From Actinomycetota bacterium (GTDB lineage: Bacteria > Actinomycetota > CADDZG01 > JAHWKV01): a stretch of 64,000 nt of DNA. Every line of letters begins with the position of its first letter. Within the stretch, counting starts at the first letter, position 1. This document shows positions 7,940 to 15,958 of the stretch, piece by piece. Where the stretch lies: assembly GCA_030447305.1 (NCBI GenBank), contig JAUJPC010000003.1, forward strand, positions 204,738 to 268,737. The letters run 5' to 3'. A model generated the notes under the pieces. That model was not told the origin of the DNA and did not search any database. It saw only the letters and a list, made by a program, of their open reading frames with translations. The translations under genes and the position numbers were made by a program.

Positions 7940-8041
7940 TTGTCATCCGTCGTAAAGAAGCGCAGGAAGAAGATGCGTAAGAAGAAGCACAAGAAAATGC
8001 TCAAGCGGACGCGCTGGCAGCGTCGTCAGCAAGGTAAGTAG
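7940..8041 (+). CDS. bS22-type ribosomal protein (AURKAIP1/COX24 domain)
   Basis: A 33-codon gene starting TTG at 7940 encodes an extremely basic peptide with KKRRKKMRKKKHKKMLKRTR in the middle and QGK at the end. This is the small-subunit protein described as bS22 in mycobacterial ribosomes (Rv0500B), related to the mitochondrial AURKAIP1/COX24 domain. GAGAAGGG at 7925-7932 sits 7 bp upstream. Its position after the proC-HTH pair is the conserved actinobacterial arrangement. The stop codon TAG at 8039-8041 is in the same frame as the following SAM adenosyltransferase, with no start codon between them. Confidence 0.88.
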   Translation: MSSVVKKRRKKMRKKKHKKMLKRTRWQRRQQGK

Positions 8042-8869
8042 GCCTTCCGTCAGGTAACGTTCCTCTCCGACTTCGGGCTCTCCGACGAGTACGTCGCAGT
8101 CTGTAAGGCGGTAATCCGCAGTATCGCTGCCGAGGTGGAGATCCTCGACATAAGCCACCTCGTCCGCCCGTTCGGCGTGCGTGAGGGCTCCGTGGTGCTC
8201 GCAGAGTCGGTCGGCTACTTTCCGAACACAGTGCACCTTGCCGTTGTCGACCCGGGCGTGGGATCGCTGCGGCGGCCGCTCGTCCTGGTGACGGTCGAGG
8301 GTTCGCCTCTGGTGGGACCGGATAACGGGCTTCTGCTTCCGGCGGCCGACCGCCTGGGGGGTGTGGAATCGGCATGGCAGATCACCAACCGCGAGCTGGG
8401 GAGGCCGGATCCTTCAAGTACCTTCCACGGCCGGGACATCTTTGCGCCCGCGGCTGCCCATCTTGCCGGAGGCGTCTCTCCGTCGAGGTTCGGCCCCCAG
8501 GTGGAGGCGGGTTCGCTGGTCCAGCTTCCCTTGGGGAAGGTGGAGCAGGCGGGGGACAGCTTTCGCGGTGAGGTTCTTTTGGTCGACCGGTTCGGTAACC
8601 TCCAGACGAGCTTTCGAAGGACCGAGCTCGGCCAGCTGGGCCTGGGTCCGGGTGATTCCGTCGAGCTCCGCCTGGGCGGCCGCCGGCTCACGGCGGTTCT
8701 GCGCGAGTCCTACTCGTTCGGCGCCCCCGGCGAGCTGCAAGTAATTGAGGACTCTCACGGAAACCTGGCGGTATGCGTAAACCGCGGCAGTGCCGCCGAG
8801 CTGCTTGGAGTCCCCGCCGCCGGTTCGACGGTCGTCCTGGCAAGGGCGGAGCCGGACCCCGAAGGGTAA
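8042..8869 (+). CDS. SAM hydroxide adenosyltransferase (DUF62), no canonical start
   Basis: Members of this family split S-adenosylmethionine with water to adenosine and methionine and are related to fluorinase/chlorinase. The family N-terminus VTFLSDFGLSDEYV is present, as are VDPGVG, GPDNGLL and the FHGRDIFAPAAAHLA motif, so the protein is complete. However, between the bS22 stop (8039-8041) and residue 30 of the domain there is no ATG, GTG or TTG in frame; the first is GTG near 8132, which would delete the catalytic Asp region. Translation by readthrough, re-initiation at a rare codon (GTA at 8054 begins VTFLSDFG) or a sequence error are the options. The 5' boundary given is the first codon after the stop. 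Confidence 0.8.
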   Translation, partial: AFRQVTFLSDFGLSDEYVAVCKAVIRSIAAEVEILDISHLVRPFGVREGSVVLAESVGYFPNTVHLAVVDPGVGSLRRPLVLVTVEGSPLVGPDNGLLLPAADRLGGVESAWQITNRELGRPDPSSTFHGRDIFAPAAAHLAGGVSPSRFGPQVEAGSLVQLPLGKVEQAGDSFRGEVLLVDRFGNLQTSFRRTELGQLGLGPGDSVELRLGGRRLTAVLRESYSFGAPGELQVIEDSHGNLAVCVNRGSAAELLGVPAAGSTVVLARAEPDPEG

Positions 8870-8875
8870 TGGCCT

Positions 8876-8974
8876 TCAGCGCGGAACGCTGCTGACCTGC
8901 ATCACGCCCAATGCTCCCATTATCAGGATCGCCAAGAGCAGTACGGCAACCGCCACAATCGTATTTCGTCTCAC
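8876..8974 (-). CDS. Possible 32-residue single-pass membrane peptide
   Basis: A minus-strand GTG at 8972-8974 opens a 32-codon frame whose product begins MRRNTIVAVAVLLLAILIMG, two arginines followed by a hydrophobic run long enough to cross a membrane, and ends MQVSSVPR. Such a charged start plus clean hydrophobic core is unlikely in an unselected frame, but the ribosome site (AGGA about 10 nt upstream) is weak. It converges on the preceding gene and diverges from the next. Confidence 0.4.
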   Translation of the reverse strand: MRRNTIVAVAVLLLAILIMGALGVMQVSSVPR

Positions 8975-9030
8975 CGAATGAGAATATCCTGACCGGTGCA
9001 TAGTCGGATGGGCTCAGGGAGATCTGGCAC

Positions 9031-9291
9031 ATGAATGGTCTCATCTACAGCATCATCGTAGGAGGAATAGCCGGCTGGCTGGCCAGCATCGTCACCGGCA
9101 CCAACGAGCGGATGGGATGTCTGCTCAACATCGTGGTGGGAATCATCGGCGGCTTCATCGGTGGCTGGGTGTTCCAGAGGATGAACTGGCAGATGCCGGG
9201 CGGCGTTTGGGTCGGGCCAATAGTGGTGGCTTTTGTCGGCGCTGCCCTTCTGTTGGGCGTGGTGCGTCTGCTTATGGGGGGCCGGCGCTAG
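9031..9291 (+). CDS. GlsB/YeaQ/YmgE-family membrane protein
   Basis: The 86-residue product has three hydrophobic segments (about 4-20, 29-50 and 60-80) and the Gly-rich pattern GGIAGWLASIVTG...IVVGIIGGFIGGW of the transglycosylase-associated/YeaQ family, small inner-membrane proteins induced by stress in several bacteria. The ATG at 9031 follows GGGAGATCTGG. The family name does not imply demonstrated transglycosylase activity. Confidence 0.85.
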   Translation: MNGLIYSIIVGGIAGWLASIVTGTNERMGCLLNIVVGIIGGFIGGWVFQRMNWQMPGGVWVGPIVVAFVGAALLLGVVRLLMGGRR

Positions 9292-9294
9292 TAA

Positions 9295-9705
9295 CTACTT
9301 TCCCAGTTGGAGGGTTAGCTCGCAGATAGCGCGCTCCAGCGTTTGGAGTCCCTCGGCTTTTCCTACGCAAAGGGCAACTCCGACGCGGGCGGCCTCCTGC
9401 TTCAGTTCCTTGTCCACGTAGGCGGTGTAGAGAATGATGTTCTGGTCCGGGGACTCCGCGAGGATGCGGCGGGAGGCTTCCAGCCCGTTCATTCCGGCCA
9501 TGGCATGGTCGATCACCATGACGCTCGGCCGGTGCTCCGCAGCCAGTTCGATCGCCTGAGCGCCACTGGAGCCCTGTCCAACGATGTTGAACCCGTCCAG
9601 GGTGAGAAGGGACACCAGCATGTCCAGGACGTGCTTGGTGTCGTCCACGACCACCAGATCTATCGCCAAGTTCTTCCTTTCATCGGGACCGGTTGGCATC
9701 GCCAT
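9295..9705 (-). CDS. Single-domain response regulator
   Basis: The 136-residue protein is one CheY-like receiver domain without an output domain. Acidic pocket D21-D22, phospho-acceptor D66 (in VMVIDHAMAGMNG), switch T94 (LYTA) and K116 (CVGKAEG) are all visible. No histidine kinase gene is adjacent, so the partner is unknown; it could be a phosphorelay intermediate or act by protein contact. It ends 3 bp from the end of the YeaQ-type gene in convergent orientation. Confidence 0.88.
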   Translation of the reverse strand: MAMPTGPDERKNLAIDLVVVDDTKHVLDMLVSLLTLDGFNIVGQGSSGAQAIELAAEHRPSVMVIDHAMAGMNGLEASRRILAESPDQNIILYTAYVDKELKQEAARVGVALCVGKAEGLQTLERAICELTLQLGK

Positions 9706-9759
9706 CCGGCGGACCCTTTCGATTCACATTACTTGAAGATTCGCAGATAGGGTGTAGGT

Positions 9760-10500
9760 GTGATGGGTCTTTTTCCATTGGCTGCAGCACTTGTGAGTGG
9801 CGCATTCTCAGCCTCCGTGATCCGTCAGTTCTTGAGTCGTCGCCGGCCCCATCAGCTCGCCTGGGGAATTTCGCTTGCCACCTTCGCGGCAGCCTCATTC
9901 TCCGCAACTGTGGGGATGTTTGCCGGCTGGTCGGCTCCGGTTTTTCGTGCCTACTACCTGTTCGGTGCTCTGGTTAACGTGCCGATCCTCGCATTGGGAA
10001 CCATCTATCTGTACTTTCCTCGCCGCGTGGGCCACGCCGCGGCGCTGGTGGTGGGCACGGCATCGGTCTACGCCGCCCTAGCAGTGCTCAACGCCGGGAT
10101 CCCGGAGGCCGGGCTGGCGGTATCAGGGTCGATCCCGATGGGTTCCGACGTGTTGCCTTCGCCGGTGCGTGCCTTGTCCCGTTATTACTCCTACGTGGGA
10201 TTTGTGATTGTGGTGGCCGGTGCGGTGTGGTCCGCGGTAAGGCTGGCCCGGCAGCCGGGAGAGCGGGTCAAGCGGCTCGCTCAAGGCAACGCGCTGATTG
10301 CCGCCGGCACCGTCGTGGTGGCTCTGGGCAGTGCATTCGCCCGGCAGGGGCAGGGTTCGGTATTTGCGGTAGGTCTGGCGGCAGGGGTTTCCGTCATGTA
10401 TGCCGGGTTCCTGCGCGCGGCCGGCACTTCAGGCCGGCAATCGCAAGAGAGCAGGGTTAAAGCGCCGGGTGGGGCGGCGTCCGACCGGGCCGTGAGTTAG
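9760..10500 (+). CDS. Multi-pass membrane protein, function unknown
   Basis: About 246 residues with seven hydrophobic segments and a cationic C-terminal tail. Motifs such as RRRPHQLAWGISLATFA and FRAYYLFGALVNVPILALGT are reminiscent of conserved actinobacterial seven-helix proteins without assigned function. GTG at 9760 and ATG at 9763 are both possible starts. It precedes ccdA by 31 bp on the same strand, so a shared transcript with thiol-redox functions is possible. Confidence 0.65.
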   Translation: MMGLFPLAAALVSGAFSASVIRQFLSRRRPHQLAWGISLATFAAASFSATVGMFAGWSAPVFRAYYLFGALVNVPILALGTIYLYFPRRVGHAAALVVGTASVYAALAVLNAGIPEAGLAVSGSIPMGSDVLPSPVRALSRYYSYVGFVIVVAGAVWSAVRLARQPGERVKRLAQGNALIAAGTVVVALGSAFARQGQGSVFAVGLAAGVSVMYAGFLRAAGTSGRQSQESRVKAPGGAASDRAVS

Positions 10501-10531
10501 CCGGTGGGCTGTCTGGAGCCGAGGACCTCAG

Positions 10532-11278
10532 GTGGCGGCTGACGTCGTCTCGGTGGGCCTTCCCATCGCCTTGGTAGCAGGGGCGGCTTCCTTCCTTTCT
10601 CCTTGTGTGTTGCCCTTGCTTCCCGGCTATCTGTCGTACATGTCCGGGATCTCCCTGGAGATGGTCCGGGCGGGCAAGGCGCCGGCGCGAAAGCTGCTGG
10701 GTCCCACGCTGCTGTTCGTTGCCGGATTTTCGACGATCTTCGTGGTGTTGGGGACGTCGGCCAGCCTCGCGGGCTCGCTTCTCCGCGAGAATCAGCTGCT
10801 CCTGACCCGGATCGCGGGCGTGCTGGTAGTGGTCATGGGTCTGGCGTTCATGGGCGTGCTTCCCCTCCCCTTTCTGTACAGTGAGAAGCGCCTGGACATG
10901 CGCAGGGGCAGGACGCTGGCCGGCAACTACCTCATGGGCCTCAGCTTCGGTCTCGGCTGGACCCCGTGTATAGGTCCCACCCTTGGGGCCACGCTGGTCA
11001 TTGCCTCGCAGGCGGAACGAGTGGGGGAGGGAGCCCTTCTGCTCCTCGTCTACTCGTTGGGCCTGGGCATTCCTTTCGTCCTCTCCGCCGTGGGGGTTTC
11101 CCGGCTGGCCGGAGCGCTCAGCTTCTTCCGCAGGCACGAGAACCTGATCCTGAAGGTCAGCGGCGGACTGTTGGTGGCGTTCGGGGTCCTTTTGTTCACC
11201 AACCGGGTCTATCTGATCTCGGCGTCTATTCAGCGCTGGATGGACGCGGTGGGCCTCGAGGAGCTGATCGGCATTTGA
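10532..11278 (+). CDS. ccdA: Cytochrome c biogenesis protein CcdA
   Basis: CcdA passes electrons from cytoplasmic thioredoxin across the membrane to periplasmic thiol reductants used in cytochrome c maturation. The 248-residue product has six hydrophobic segments and the two conserved redox cysteines in SPCVLPLLPGYLSY (helix 1) and GWTPCIGPTLGA (helix 4). The GTG start at 10532 gives the normal family length. It overlaps the glutaredoxin gene by 4 bp, and the Ccm and cytochrome bc genes lie on the opposite strand just downstream. Confidence 0.93.
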   Translation: MAADVVSVGLPIALVAGAASFLSPCVLPLLPGYLSYMSGISLEMVRAGKAPARKLLGPTLLFVAGFSTIFVVLGTSASLAGSLLRENQLLLTRIAGVLVVVMGLAFMGVLPLPFLYSEKRLDMRRGRTLAGNYLMGLSFGLGWTPCIGPTLGATLVIASQAERVGEGALLLLVYSLGLGIPFVLSAVGVSRLAGALSFFRRHENLILKVSGGLLVAFGVLLFTNRVYLISASIQRWMDAVGLEELIGI

Positions 11279-11514
11279 GCGACGTGGTGTTGTACTCCAA
11301 GCCGGGATGCTGTCTGTGTGACGATGCGAAGCAGTCCCTTCAAAAAGCCGGCTCGGTGTTTCGTGAGGTGGATATCACGCGGGACGAGGGACTGATGAAC
11401 GAGTTCGGCATGGTTATCCCAATAGTCGAAGTTAACGGGTTGGCGGTCTTTGAAGCCGGTATGAACCCGGAGGATCTGCCGGATCTGGTCAACGAGGCTC
11501 TGGCCTCCGGCTGA
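11275..11514 (+). CDS. Glutaredoxin-like protein
   Basis: The 79-residue protein starts at TTG 11275, overlapping the ccdA stop in a TTGA junction. It has a thioredoxin-fold pattern: VVLYSKPGCCLCDDAK (redox motif CxxC as C-C-L-C), then a helix, then the cis-proline region VIPIVEVNG. This matches the short glutaredoxin-like (DUF836) family. The coupling to ccdA suggests a thiol relay, perhaps delivering or receiving electrons at the cytoplasmic face; no signal peptide is present. Confidence 0.85.
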   Translation: MSDVVLYSKPGCCLCDDAKQSLQKAGSVFREVDITRDEGLMNEFGMVIPIVEVNGLAVFEAGMNPEDLPDLVNEALASG

Positions 11515-11522
11515 GATTACGA

Positions 11523-11564
11523 AAACGCCCGGCCTACTGGCCGGCCAGAGCGTCTGGTGCGTTT
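11523..11564. terminator. Hairpin between convergent operons
   Basis: CCGGCC-TACT-GGCCGG at 11529-11544 is enclosed by AAACGC (11523-11528) and GCGTTT (11559-11564). The nested structure occupies the 63-bp gap between the convergent glutaredoxin and cytochrome bc gene ends and could serve both strands. No long T-tract. Confidence 0.5.
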
Positions 11565-11577
11565 ACGTCGTACTGAA

Positions 11578-12615
11578 TTAAGCGAGCTGTGGCTGGCTGA
11601 GCCGTGCCTCTCTCTCCAGCTTCGATACGCCGATCAGGTGAAGAATGAACAGGATCACGCTGACCACCAGGTAGATGAATGCCGGCACCTTCACCGATCC
11701 GCGTACCCGCACCGCCGCCACCTCGGCATCGTCCGGTGCTCCCGGCTGGCCGGTCATGTCGAGTGTGGCCATCGGAACGTTGGGCTTGATCTTGTCATCG
11801 AGGCGGAAGCCGAATTTAACCAGTTTCCCGGCTTTGTCCGATGCGAGCGGGAGGACCTGGCCATCGGCTTCCACTTCCATCACTGGTGTGCCTGGAGTAA
11901 CATCCGCCCCGCGCTCGACGAGGAACTTGGTCACGGTGGCTTCGGGTTTGCCGCCCAGGTCGCCTGCCATGATCTCCTCCGTGGCCACCGCACGACCGAC
12001 TGCCAGCACCGACTCCTTACCGGCGACATCCACCGCTTTCATCCGCACGTCGGTGGTGGTGAACTTCTCCGGGTCCAGTGCAAGCTCCCCCTCGACCATG
12101 TCACTGGCGGATTCGCGCTCCCCGGGAATGTCGCTCACGGCCTCGGAGACCAGCGCCTCCATGACCGGCTCGGCGTTTTCGAGCTCGCTTTCCGCCCTCC
12201 CCTTCCCCAGGTCGGCAAGCTCGGCGTTTTCGTCCGGCTCCACCCAACCCTCGCCGTCGGGGTAGTCACTGGTGTCCCAGGTGCCCCACCGGGTATCGGC
12301 CTCCTGCAGGTCCGGGGCAAGGGCCGCTGGGTGCCACGCCGTCTCGGTCCCCAGGTCTCCCCAGAACCCTTCCTCGCCCTTCGGGCCCAAAGCTGTGAAG
12401 AACCAGATAAGCGAGAGAATCGTCATTACGGCGAACAGGCAGGCTCCGGTTACGAAGTAGCCGAGCTTGGCACCGAGAATCATGGAGGTCAGCAGCCAGA
12501 CGCTGCCCACGAAGACCACGATGAAAGCGACCGTGATTGCGATGCCCTTCCAGAAGTGGTCGCCCCCTCCGCCGGTAGCAGCTTCGGTCGCCAGGAGGGC
12601 TATCTCCGACCGCAC
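11578..12615 (-). CDS. Membrane protein of the cytochrome bc operon, function unknown
   Basis: The 345-residue product has two N-terminal membrane segments (about 22-43 and 50-73), a large acidic soluble region, and one C-terminal segment (about 312-335). The soluble part around residues 205-285 reads like a barrel-sandwich (biotinyl/lipoyl-type) fold, with VERGADVTPGTPVMEVEADG and a DKIKPNVPMATLD end, but lacks the modified lysine. It is the last gene of the cytochrome bc operon, directly abutting the cytochrome c gene, which suggests an accessory or assembly subunit. I do not recognise a named family. Confidence 0.65.
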   Translation of the reverse strand: MRSEIALLATEAATGGGGDHFWKGIAITVAFIVVFVGSVWLLTSMILGAKLGYFVTGACLFAVMTILSLIWFFTALGPKGEEGFWGDLGTETAWHPAALAPDLQEADTRWGTWDTSDYPDGEGWVEPDENAELADLGKGRAESELENAEPVMEALVSEAVSDIPGERESASDMVEGELALDPEKFTTTDVRMKAVDVAGKESVLAVGRAVATEEIMAGDLGGKPEATVTKFLVERGADVTPGTPVMEVEADGQVLPLASDKAGKLVKFGFRLDDKIKPNVPMATLDMTGQPGAPDDAEVAAVRVRGSVKVPAFIYLVVSVILFILHLIGVSKLEREARLSQPQLA

Positions 12616-13536
12616 CTACAAGCTCCTCTCGTAATCAACAACCAGCTGGATCTGCTCATCGGTGAGAGTGCCGGCCCACCCGGGCATCGCACCGGTTCCC
12701 TGACCGGATGTGCCGTAGGGCTGTCCGGGCTTGGAACCTTCCTTTACGAAGGTCTTGTGGTCCTCGATGTTGGGGAACTGTCTTGTCTCGGACCCACCCT
12801 TCATTGCCGGACCGGACCCGCCGGCGCCTCCGATCCCGTGGCAGGTGGAGCAGAACTGGTTGAAGATCTGGTCACCTGTCGCGTCGGCGCCCACCTCCGG
12901 CTCCTCGTTGATGCTCTTGAGCCATGCGACGATGTCGTCGAGCTCCTGTTCGGTCAAAGGTCCACCGTACTTATTGCCCCAGGTGGGCATATCCGTGCCG
13001 GGCCTGCCGCGCTCGATGGTTTCCCGGATGAACTCCTCGGCGTCCTCGAAGCCGGGTGGCGGCTCCTCGTACCGGGCGAAGACGGTCTTTAGCTCGGGCA
13101 CCTGGACCACGGATCGGACTCCGGTGTCCGGGTTGAGGAAGTCGTTGGTGCCGCCTTCAGCCTCAACGCCGTGGCAGCGGGCGCACTCCTTGCCGGCCGG
13201 GTTGGACTCTCCCGTCTCCTGGTCCGTTGCCATGGCGTAGTACCGCTCGCCCCTCTCCAGAGACTCCTCTTCGAACATCTTCTCGGTGTCCAGCCGGTTC
13301 TGGGGCTCCTGGACCCAGTAGGCCGGCATGACGAAGGCACAGACCAGCGGGCGGGCCAGGCCCCACCCATGGATCTTGGTGAGGCGAGTGGACTCGAGCA
13401 CCGCGTCGATGTCTGCTGGCCGAAGAGCCGGTGGGACCTTGTTCTTGGTTTTGGGCTCCGACCGGGTTCGGAGGACGACGAGCGCGGCACCTGCGGCTAC
13501 GGCCCCGACTAGAAGTGCAATGAGTAGCTGACCCAT
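12616..13536 (-). CDS. Membrane-anchored dihaem cytochrome c
   Basis: The 306-residue protein begins with an uncleaved-looking hydrophobic anchor (about 4-22) and has two class I cytochrome c domains with haem motifs CARCH (118-122) and CSTCH (229-233). Candidate sixth ligands are M183 (GTDMPTWG) and M284 (GAMPGWAG). This fits the dihaem cytochrome cc (QcrC-like) subunit that accepts electrons from the Rieske centre and hands them to an oxidase, although the sequence order of anchor and domains differs from the C-terminally anchored actinobacterial QcrC. It lies between the Rieske gene and the hypothetical membrane protein. Confidence 0.85.
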   Translation of the reverse strand: MGQLLIALLVGAVAAGAALVVLRTRSEPKTKNKVPPALRPADIDAVLESTRLTKIHGWGLARPLVCAFVMPAYWVQEPQNRLDTEKMFEEESLERGERYYAMATDQETGESNPAGKECARCHGVEAEGGTNDFLNPDTGVRSVVQVPELKTVFARYEEPPPGFEDAEEFIRETIERGRPGTDMPTWGNKYGGPLTEQELDDIVAWLKSINEEPEVGADATGDQIFNQFCSTCHGIGGAGGSGPAMKGGSETRQFPNIEDHKTFVKEGSKPGQPYGTSGQGTGAMPGWAGTLTDEQIQLVVDYERSL

Positions 13537-13563
13537 GATCCCCCTGCTAAGTGGTTCTAACGG

Positions 13564-14271
13564 CTAACCTGCGCCGGTGACGCAGTGCGCACCTTCTGGC
13601 TGAGGCTGTGTGGTGCTGGTTCCTCGCGGGGCACCGGCGATGATCGTAGCGGTGTCCACCACGATCTGACCGTCGACGACCTCGACGCGAAACTGGTCAA
13701 GGCTTCGAGGCGCCGGCCCGTCGCGGTACTCCCCGTTGATCGAGTACTTGGACCCGTGGCACGGGCACTCGAACCACTTGGCGGGCGGGCACCACGGGAC
13801 ACTGCACCCCAGGTGAACACATTTGCGGTAAAGCGCCATGAAGCCCGAGACATCCACGTTGGCCGACTTATAGGCGGGGATGTCTGCCGCGTCCGCCGGG
13901 TCACCTTCGTAAAGGGTCAGGTAAAACCGGCCGTCCGGGATGAACTTGGGCTCCCGGTTGGCAAGCTCCGCGCGGGTCTCGTCGGCTCCGCCGACCGTGA
14001 TCTTGGACCCGAACCCTTCCCTCAGGCGGGGGTACAGGAAGTCGATTGACGCCAGGGCGAACTGACCGAGGAAGGCCAGAGAAGCTGCTCCCACGCCTCT
14101 AAGAAGGAACTTGCGGCGGCCGACGTCCGTGACGTCCGAAACCGGCTGGACCTCCAACTGGTTGGGGCTAACGGGACCGGCCTTGCGGGCTCGGGCGCCG
14201 ATGAGTGCGAATGGTACCCAGGCCAGCAGAGAAGCCAGGCCGATGATGATGGCGAACTGAATAGGTGTCAT
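13564..14271 (-). CDS. Rieske iron-sulfur protein of the cytochrome bc complex
   Basis: The 235-residue product has an N-terminal membrane helix (about 5-25), then a twin-arginine segment GRRKFLLRGVGAASLAFLG (51-69) that fits Tat export and anchoring, then the Rieske domain. The 2Fe-2S ligands are C151, H153, C169 and H172 (CVHLGC and CPCHGS boxes), with C156 and C171 placed for the disulfide. It transfers electrons from quinol to cytochrome c. Start ATG 14269-14271 overlaps the upstream subunit IV stop in an ATGA junction, which settles the start against a longer upstream frame. Confidence 0.92.
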   Translation of the reverse strand: MTPIQFAIIIGLASLLAWVPFALIGARARKAGPVSPNQLEVQPVSDVTDVGRRKFLLRGVGAASLAFLGQFALASIDFLYPRLREGFGSKITVGGADETRAELANREPKFIPDGRFYLTLYEGDPADAADIPAYKSANVDVSGFMALYRKCVHLGCSVPWCPPAKWFECPCHGSKYSINGEYRDGPAPRSLDQFRVEVVDGQIVVDTATIIAGAPRGTSTTQPQPEGAHCVTGAG

Positions 14272-15107
14272 AGCTCGAAAAATATCCCCGCGTCCCATGG
14301 ATAGACAAAGTTGAATCCGGGGCCTCGGAAGATCGACCCTAGCATGCCCAGAATTGCGAACATCAGCATGAAAATAGTCCACATCGCGATGGCGAGCTTG
14401 CGGTCGCCGGGCTTGTTGGACGGGTTACGGTCGATGTAGGGAGTGGCCATCAAGCCGAGGATGATCCACTGCGGAATGGTCACGCCTGCCACCTGTGGGT
14501 GGAAGTAACGAAGCAACTCCTGCAGTCCGAGAAAGTACCACGGCGCCTTGGAGGGGTTTGGAGTGACGTTGATGTTGGCCAGCTCCCGCAGCTCGGCGTT
14601 GACGAACACGGACGTGAGCACCAGAAAGGCCGTGACCGCCAGCACGGCCAGGAACTCTGCCGCCATCAGGTGCGGCCAGGTGTTGACCCGGTCGATGGGC
14701 TCCTTCTCGACCCTCTGGATGGATTCGGGCTTGACGACGGCCAGCAACCGCTGGATCCGGTCCGGCGCCGCTTCGCCGGCACCCACGCCCGCACGAGCAG
14801 CCGCCCGCCGCCCGCCTGGTGCGGCGGCGGGAGGAGCCGCAGGGGCTGCCGCGGGAGGAGCAGCAGGGGCCGCAGCAGCCGCGGGGGCGGTTGCGCCTAC
14901 CGCTGCAGGCTCAGGTGCCTCGGCTGCTGCTGCGGCTGGCTTTTCAGCCGGAGCTGCAGGTGGTGGGGGAGGTGCGGAACCGGCGGCAGCCGCCTTGCGC
15001 GCCCGGTGCCTGGCCGCCTTTGCGCGAGCCTCGGCAACGGCCGGGGACGACCCCTTGGCGTTCTCCTCCGCCAGAGTCTGGTCGTAGATTTCGTCGGGAG
15101 TTGGCAT
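14268..15107 (-). CDS. Cytochrome b subunit IV (PetD-like) with Ala/Pro-rich N-terminal extension
   Basis: The C-terminal 155 residues form the subunit IV half of a split cytochrome b: TPNPSKAPWYFLGLQELLRYFHP is the conserved quinone-site loop, followed by two further membrane helices. The N-terminal 115 residues are unusual: a Lys/Arg/Ala-rich start and a tract of nearly pure Ala and Pro (about 40-100), likely cytoplasmic and disordered. Normal PetD proteins are near 160 residues, so this extension roughly doubles the protein. It pairs with the b6-type gene 34 bp upstream. Confidence 0.88.
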   Translation of the reverse strand: MPTPDEIYDQTLAEENAKGSSPAVAEARAKAARHRARKAAAAGSAPPPPPAAPAEKPAAAAAEAPEPAAVGATAPAAAAAPAAPPAAAPAAPPAAAPGGRRAAARAGVGAGEAAPDRIQRLLAVVKPESIQRVEKEPIDRVNTWPHLMAAEFLAVLAVTAFLVLTSVFVNAELRELANINVTPNPSKAPWYFLGLQELLRYFHPQVAGVTIPQWIILGLMATPYIDRNPSNKPGDRKLAIAMWTIFMLMFAILGMLGSIFRGPGFNFVYPWDAGIFFEL

Positions 15108-15141
15108 CAGTTAATTCTAGTCTTCTCGAGCGACGTGCGGA

Positions 15142-15933
15142 TCATAGTGGCCCTGAAATTCCGCCGTCCTTGCGGACCCTCCAAAAGTGCACTGCCATCA
15201 ACAGCGTGAGCACAAACGGAAGAGCAAGGACATGGAGGGTGTACCAGCGGATAAGTGTTCCCGCACCAATCTGAACTCCTCCGAGGAGTACGAACGAGAC
15301 CTCTTTTCCTACGAGCGGCGACTCGTAACCCATCTGGGTTCCCACGGTGACCGCCCAGATGGCCAGCTGATCCCAGGGAAGCAGGTAGCCGGTGAAGGCT
15401 AGGAGCAGGGTGAGGAGAAGCAGCACGACGCCGATGACCCAGTTGAACTCCCGGGGCGGCTTGTAGGAGCCGGTGTAGAAGACGCGGGACATGTGGAGGA
15501 ACACCGTGACGACCATCAGGTGAGCGCCCCAGCGGTGCATATTGCGCACCAGCTGGCCGAACGCCACCGACGTGTGCAGCCCCACCATGTCGGTGTACAC
15601 CACCTCTGTCGACGGCCGGTAGAAGAACATCAGGAAGATGCCGGTGATGGTCAGGAAGATGAACAGGAAGAAGGTGAGGCCGCCCAGGCACAGGGTGTAC
15701 GAGAGCTTGATCCCGTGCCGCTTCACCTTCACCGGGTGAAGGTGGTAGAGCACCGAGTTCATGACCACGTAGGCACGGTTCCGCGGCGAGTCTTGGTACC
15801 CCTTGGTCAGAACCGAACCGGGCCTGAACATCGAACGCCATACCTGGCCGCCCCTCAGACCATCCCACGCACCCTTGAGAAGGGCCCCCGGGTGGCGCAG
15901 ACCACCAAGGCGTTCCTTTAGTTTTGTCGCCAC
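15142..15933 (-). CDS. Cytochrome b6-type subunit of the bc complex
   Basis: The 263-residue protein is the four-helix haem-binding half of a split cytochrome b. The bis-His ligand pairs are visible with b6-type spacing: H133/H147 (14 apart) and H234/H249 (15 apart), and the [10 protein letters not shown] motif marks the quinone site. C82 in SYTLCLGG aligns with the cysteine that holds the extra covalent c-type haem in chloroplast b6 and Bacillus QcrB. The protein ends GGISGPL as in b6. The start is followed by a basic N-terminal region longer than in plant b6. Confidence 0.92.
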   Translation of the reverse strand: MATKLKERLGGLRHPGALLKGAWDGLRGGQVWRSMFRPGSVLTKGYQDSPRNRAYVVMNSVLYHLHPVKVKRHGIKLSYTLCLGGLTFFLFIFLTITGIFLMFFYRPSTEVVYTDMVGLHTSVAFGQLVRNMHRWGAHLMVVTVFLHMSRVFYTGSYKPPREFNWVIGVVLLLLTLLLAFTGYLLPWDQLAIWAVTVGTQMGYESPLVGKEVSFVLLGGVQIGAGTLIRWYTLHVLALPFVLTLLMAVHFWRVRKDGGISGPL

Positions 15934-15958
15934 CCGCTCTCCTTGCTGTCTTTATAGA

